Assembly: GCA_946481225.1 (NCBI GenBank)
Contig: CAMLNJ010000182.1
Coordinates: 1 to 6,400 of the forward strand
DNA: 6,400 nucleotides
Reading direction: 5' to 3'
From: an uncultured Verrucomicrobiota bacterium
GTDB lineage: Bacteria > Verrucomicrobiota > Verrucomicrobiae > Opitutales > Opitutaceae
A program made the position numbers and the translations under genes. Every line of letters starts with the position of its first letter. Position 1 is the first letter of the stretch. The notes beneath the pieces were generated by a model. It was given only the letters and a program-made list of their open reading frames with translations. It was not told the origin of the DNA and made no database searches. Below are positions 5,201 to 6,400 of the stretch, piece by piece.

Positions 5201-6400
5201 CGTCGCCCTCCACGAGCACGTTGCCGTCGGGTCTGATGTAATGGGAAAAGCCCGCGCCGGCCTGGATGCCGGAAACGTTTTCCATGATGCGCACGGGGGT
5301 CGCGCTGTCGTTGATCACGGGGGCGCCGGCGTTGGTGAAGGTAAAGTGCCCGGTTCTCCAGACGCTGCCGTCCGATTTGAGCATCAGCGCGTATCCTGGA
5401 TCGAGAACTCGATCTGTTCCGGAGTCGCCGGCGGCGATCGCTTTGGCGTCGGCGAAGATCTGGACGGGAACGAGCCGGGTGTCGGCGTGGGCGGTGTCGG
5501 CCGGATCGTGATGCAGATATCCGCTCGCCCAGACCGAGCCGTCGGTTTTAAGAAAAAGAGTGTGATTTGTGGCGGTGGAGATCACGGCGACGTCGGTGAG
5601 GACCTGCACGGGACTGGGGCGGTCGAGCGTCGTGCCGTCGCCCAGCTGCCCGAAGGCGTTGTCACCGGCGGCCCAGGCGGAGCCGTCCTCCTTGAGGAAG
5701 AAGCTGTGGTTCCCTCCGGCCGAGATGCTTTTCACGCCGCCGGTGAAGACCACGACGGGCGCGGAGCTATCGGTGGTCGAGCCGTCGCCGAATTGGCCGG
5801 ATGTATTTTCCCCTTGGGCGAGGACCGATCCGTCCGACTTGAGAAGCAGGCAATGATACTCTCCCGCGGCGACGGCCTGCACCTGGGTGACGGTGGTGTT
5901 GATCGCCGGGTCGAACGCCATGTCGAGCGCGAGCAGGGGGCTCAATGTCCACGGGATGAGATCGGCCGTCCCGTCCGTTCTCAGGATCACCTTTCTCGAC
6001 CGCGAAATCGCGAACGATCGAGCGGAGTCTGCGATCTTGCGGTGCGTCAGGCTGCGGTGGGTGGCGCCGAGGTAAAAAGGCAAGAGGCGGGCATAGGCGC
6101 TCGCGCTGCGCGACTCGGAGCGCCAGAGCGAATTGTCGGTGCAGACGAAGTAGGTCGTGCTGTTGTCCGAAACGATTTCCCGGACGGGAAAGGCGGGCGC
6201 GACGGATGTATCGGCCAAGGCCAGGGCGCGACTCTTCTGAAGAAGTTCGGCTTCCTTCGCCTGATCGACCACGAGATTTCGTAGGTAGGCTTGGTAAAGG
6301 AGTTCTTCCCTGGACGGTGCTTGGGGCATTGTCGCGACCGACGCGGTCAGGAGGTGGGCGGTCACCAAGGCGAGACCGGCGAACAAGCGAGATCGGAAGA
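2268..6400 (-). CDS. Secreted RCC1-propeller / MBG-Ig-like repeat protein (5' end beyond window)
   Basis: Numbering is from the TTG at 6386 (residue 1 of 1372; TAA at 2268-2270). The frame stays open to the window edge, with FRSR before LFAGLALVTAHLLTASVA. This makes a typical signal peptide, so the true start lies outside the window and TTG is unlikely to be used. After a short helical stretch (about 25-58) comes an RCC1-like beta-propeller (about 69-425), with repeated HxxxLKxDGSVWAxG and FGQLGDGT motifs. Next are Ig-like/MBG-type repeats (about 431-520, 525-609, 613-691, 694-784, 790-872) carrying the SGLPVxF and RATQxGNxxYAPA signatures, then an MBG_2-like domain (about 873-954, with FSPRYSGFVNGD). 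The C-terminal region (about 956-1372) has SGAYEALL, WTGRHTLLL and LSVSPATGAFIGSF segments, a module I associate with verrucomicrobial surface proteins. No sorting signal (PEP-CTERM, LPXTG) or late membrane helix is visible. It is probably an exported binding or adhesive protein; the ligand is unknown. The gene converges on the kinase gene and ends in its own terminator. Confidence 0.9.
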   Translation of the reverse strand, partial: FRSRLFAGLALVTAHLLTASVATMPQAPSREELLYQAYLRNLVVDQAKEAELLQKSRALALADTSVAPAFPVREIVSDNSTTYFVCTDNSLWRSESRSASAYARLLPFYLGATHRSLTHRKIADSARSFAISRSRKVILRTDGTADLIPWTLSPLLALDMAFDPAINTTVTQVQAVAAGEYHCLLLKSDGSVLAQGENTSGQFGDGSTTDSSAPVVVFTGGVKSISAGGNHSFFLKEDGSAWAAGDNAFGQLGDGTTLDRPSPVQVLTDVAVISTATNHTLFLKTDGSVWASGYLHHDPADTAHADTRLVPVQIFADAKAIAAGDSGTDRVLDPGYALMLKSDGSVWRTGHFTFTNAGAPVINDSATPVRIMENVSGIQAGAGFSHYIRPDGNVLVEGDDNSGPGLGRGVVFYHETTPSALVEPVQITGNPQGALTLAASAPVAVSPHPYVILTCRTETDAVNMPPATFEIVSGPAILSDTANPAGPVATKTLYLTGPGVVTVRASHPGTFYHAAAPAVETTIAAALLPQEITFAQPPERYVTDAPIPLSSLSARSTSGLPVSFSIVSGPALLSADGSALVLTGEPGMVVIRATQAGNETFAPAAEVDVTMPILQFVQSITLAHIEDKRFGDAPFPIFAECSSGLPVSLSVVSGPATYANGLLSIQDVGVVRLRATQSGNAIYAPADPVEFQFEVLQAEFFEISLATSSYSFTGKPVQLDLVTSPPGLRTEVSYTSVVDVEIPDVTPPGGEIYVPYAISPGKYIAYVSVNDPRAVPSDSYSRSFTFTIFPPIWRQTLTFPQPLPAAYGDDPVALVASASSGLPVEFQVTSSTPPGIATISGGKLVILGAGKAKIQADQSGGNNYGTAAPVTRTITINKAPLKVSFEPLSRLVRRPNPAFSPRYSGFVNGDTTAAIATAPVGKTTAGLASPEGSYPVTFTGGVSANYRFVPGEPAFLTVEGFSGAYEALLVDASGTARGKLEFLVPNNALTFTGTLNLASLPSALSIRGSLTASDGTSTQATWSPAPTTGITGLSLGFELTGDTLDGELSFADASPANLSIASGSRVFIQRIVAGKKQKAPWTGRHTLLLRDPTPLLESDPRALPLGAGHASVSVASTGVMTFKGKLADGIPLTGTARPAFLAPDSESTDGLFRVFLRPYARRLDSFVSGELTLVPHTEQQRFPNRFYVPETPGLLAWAKGPSPAKPLDPAYRLGFSAKLSAALDPWLPPLSATASAPAFTLPERLDLLPRGSGTDAPFGLDFLGDFFTEAEVAALPASLTLRANGSIPAPSPNPRAFHLSVSPATGAFIGSFSLSDQINPPPAKPVIRKATISGTLRQSPADATVVGHAHYLFDPDPADSGPAANEKVSAELIFFK
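6333..6400 (-). other. Signal peptide coding segment of the RCC1/MBG protein
   Basis: On the minus strand the first visible codons give FRSR, a basic n-region, then a hydrophobic core LFAGLALVTAHLLTASVA, and then TMPQAPSREE, which is polar. Cleavage after the A in SVA is plausible for signal peptidase I. An in-frame ATG exists at residue 20 (6327-6329), but starting there would discard the whole hydrophobic segment, so it is unlikely to be the true start. The initiating codon and any ribosome-binding site lie outside the window. Confidence 0.7.

Noticed and set aside
4809..6284. Long plus-strand open frame (491 codons)
   Set aside because: It is antisense to the RCC1 propeller and Ig-like repeats. 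Its Gly/Arg/Val-rich, repeat-like composition mirrors the repeats on the real strand.
6327..6386. TTG at 6386 or ATG at 6327-6329 as the true start of the RCC1/MBG protein
   Set aside because: The frame is open to the window edge with basic residues just upstream of the hydrophobic core. TTG would cut off the basic n-region and the ATG would remove the signal peptide entirely.

Overview
The window is GC-rich DNA whose gene content fits a Verrucomicrobiota bacterium, probably near Opitutales, or a close PVC-group relative. This is an inference from protein style: a planctomycete/verrucomicrobial-type Ser/Thr kinase with a membrane anchor and TPR-like tail, a giant secreted RCC1 plus MBG/Ig-like repeat protein with a C-terminal module seen in that phylum, and an intergenic inverted repeat of a kind I recall as common there.

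Layout. Positions 1-39 hold what looks like the last 12 codons of an upstream gene, ending in TAA at 37-39. Positions 40-1752 (+) encode the C-lobe of a Hanks-type kinase, a transmembrane helix, a short coiled coil and a helical repeat domain; the kinase N-lobe is missing. Positions 1753-2267 lie between two convergent genes. They hold a 3'-end relic of a group II intron (domains V and VI, 1834-1909), a long imperfect inverted repeat (about 1913-2089) directly beside it, a coding-like but start-less minus-strand stretch (2091-2195), and a strong minus-strand intrinsic terminator (2203-2238). Positions 2268-6400 (-) encode a secreted protein of at least 1372 residues, open at the window edge. 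It has an apparently seven-bladed RCC1-like propeller, a string of Ig-like/MBG domains and a C-terminal beta-rich module.

The two large genes converge and share no visible operon, so no functional link can be claimed. The kinase family is a membrane-bound signalling type. The RCC1/MBG protein is predicted to be exported and probably serves as a binding or adhesive surface or periplasmic protein.

I do not see a clearly new multi-gene system. The observations most worth checking are the group II intron relic abutting the inverted repeat and the kinase broken at its N-lobe.
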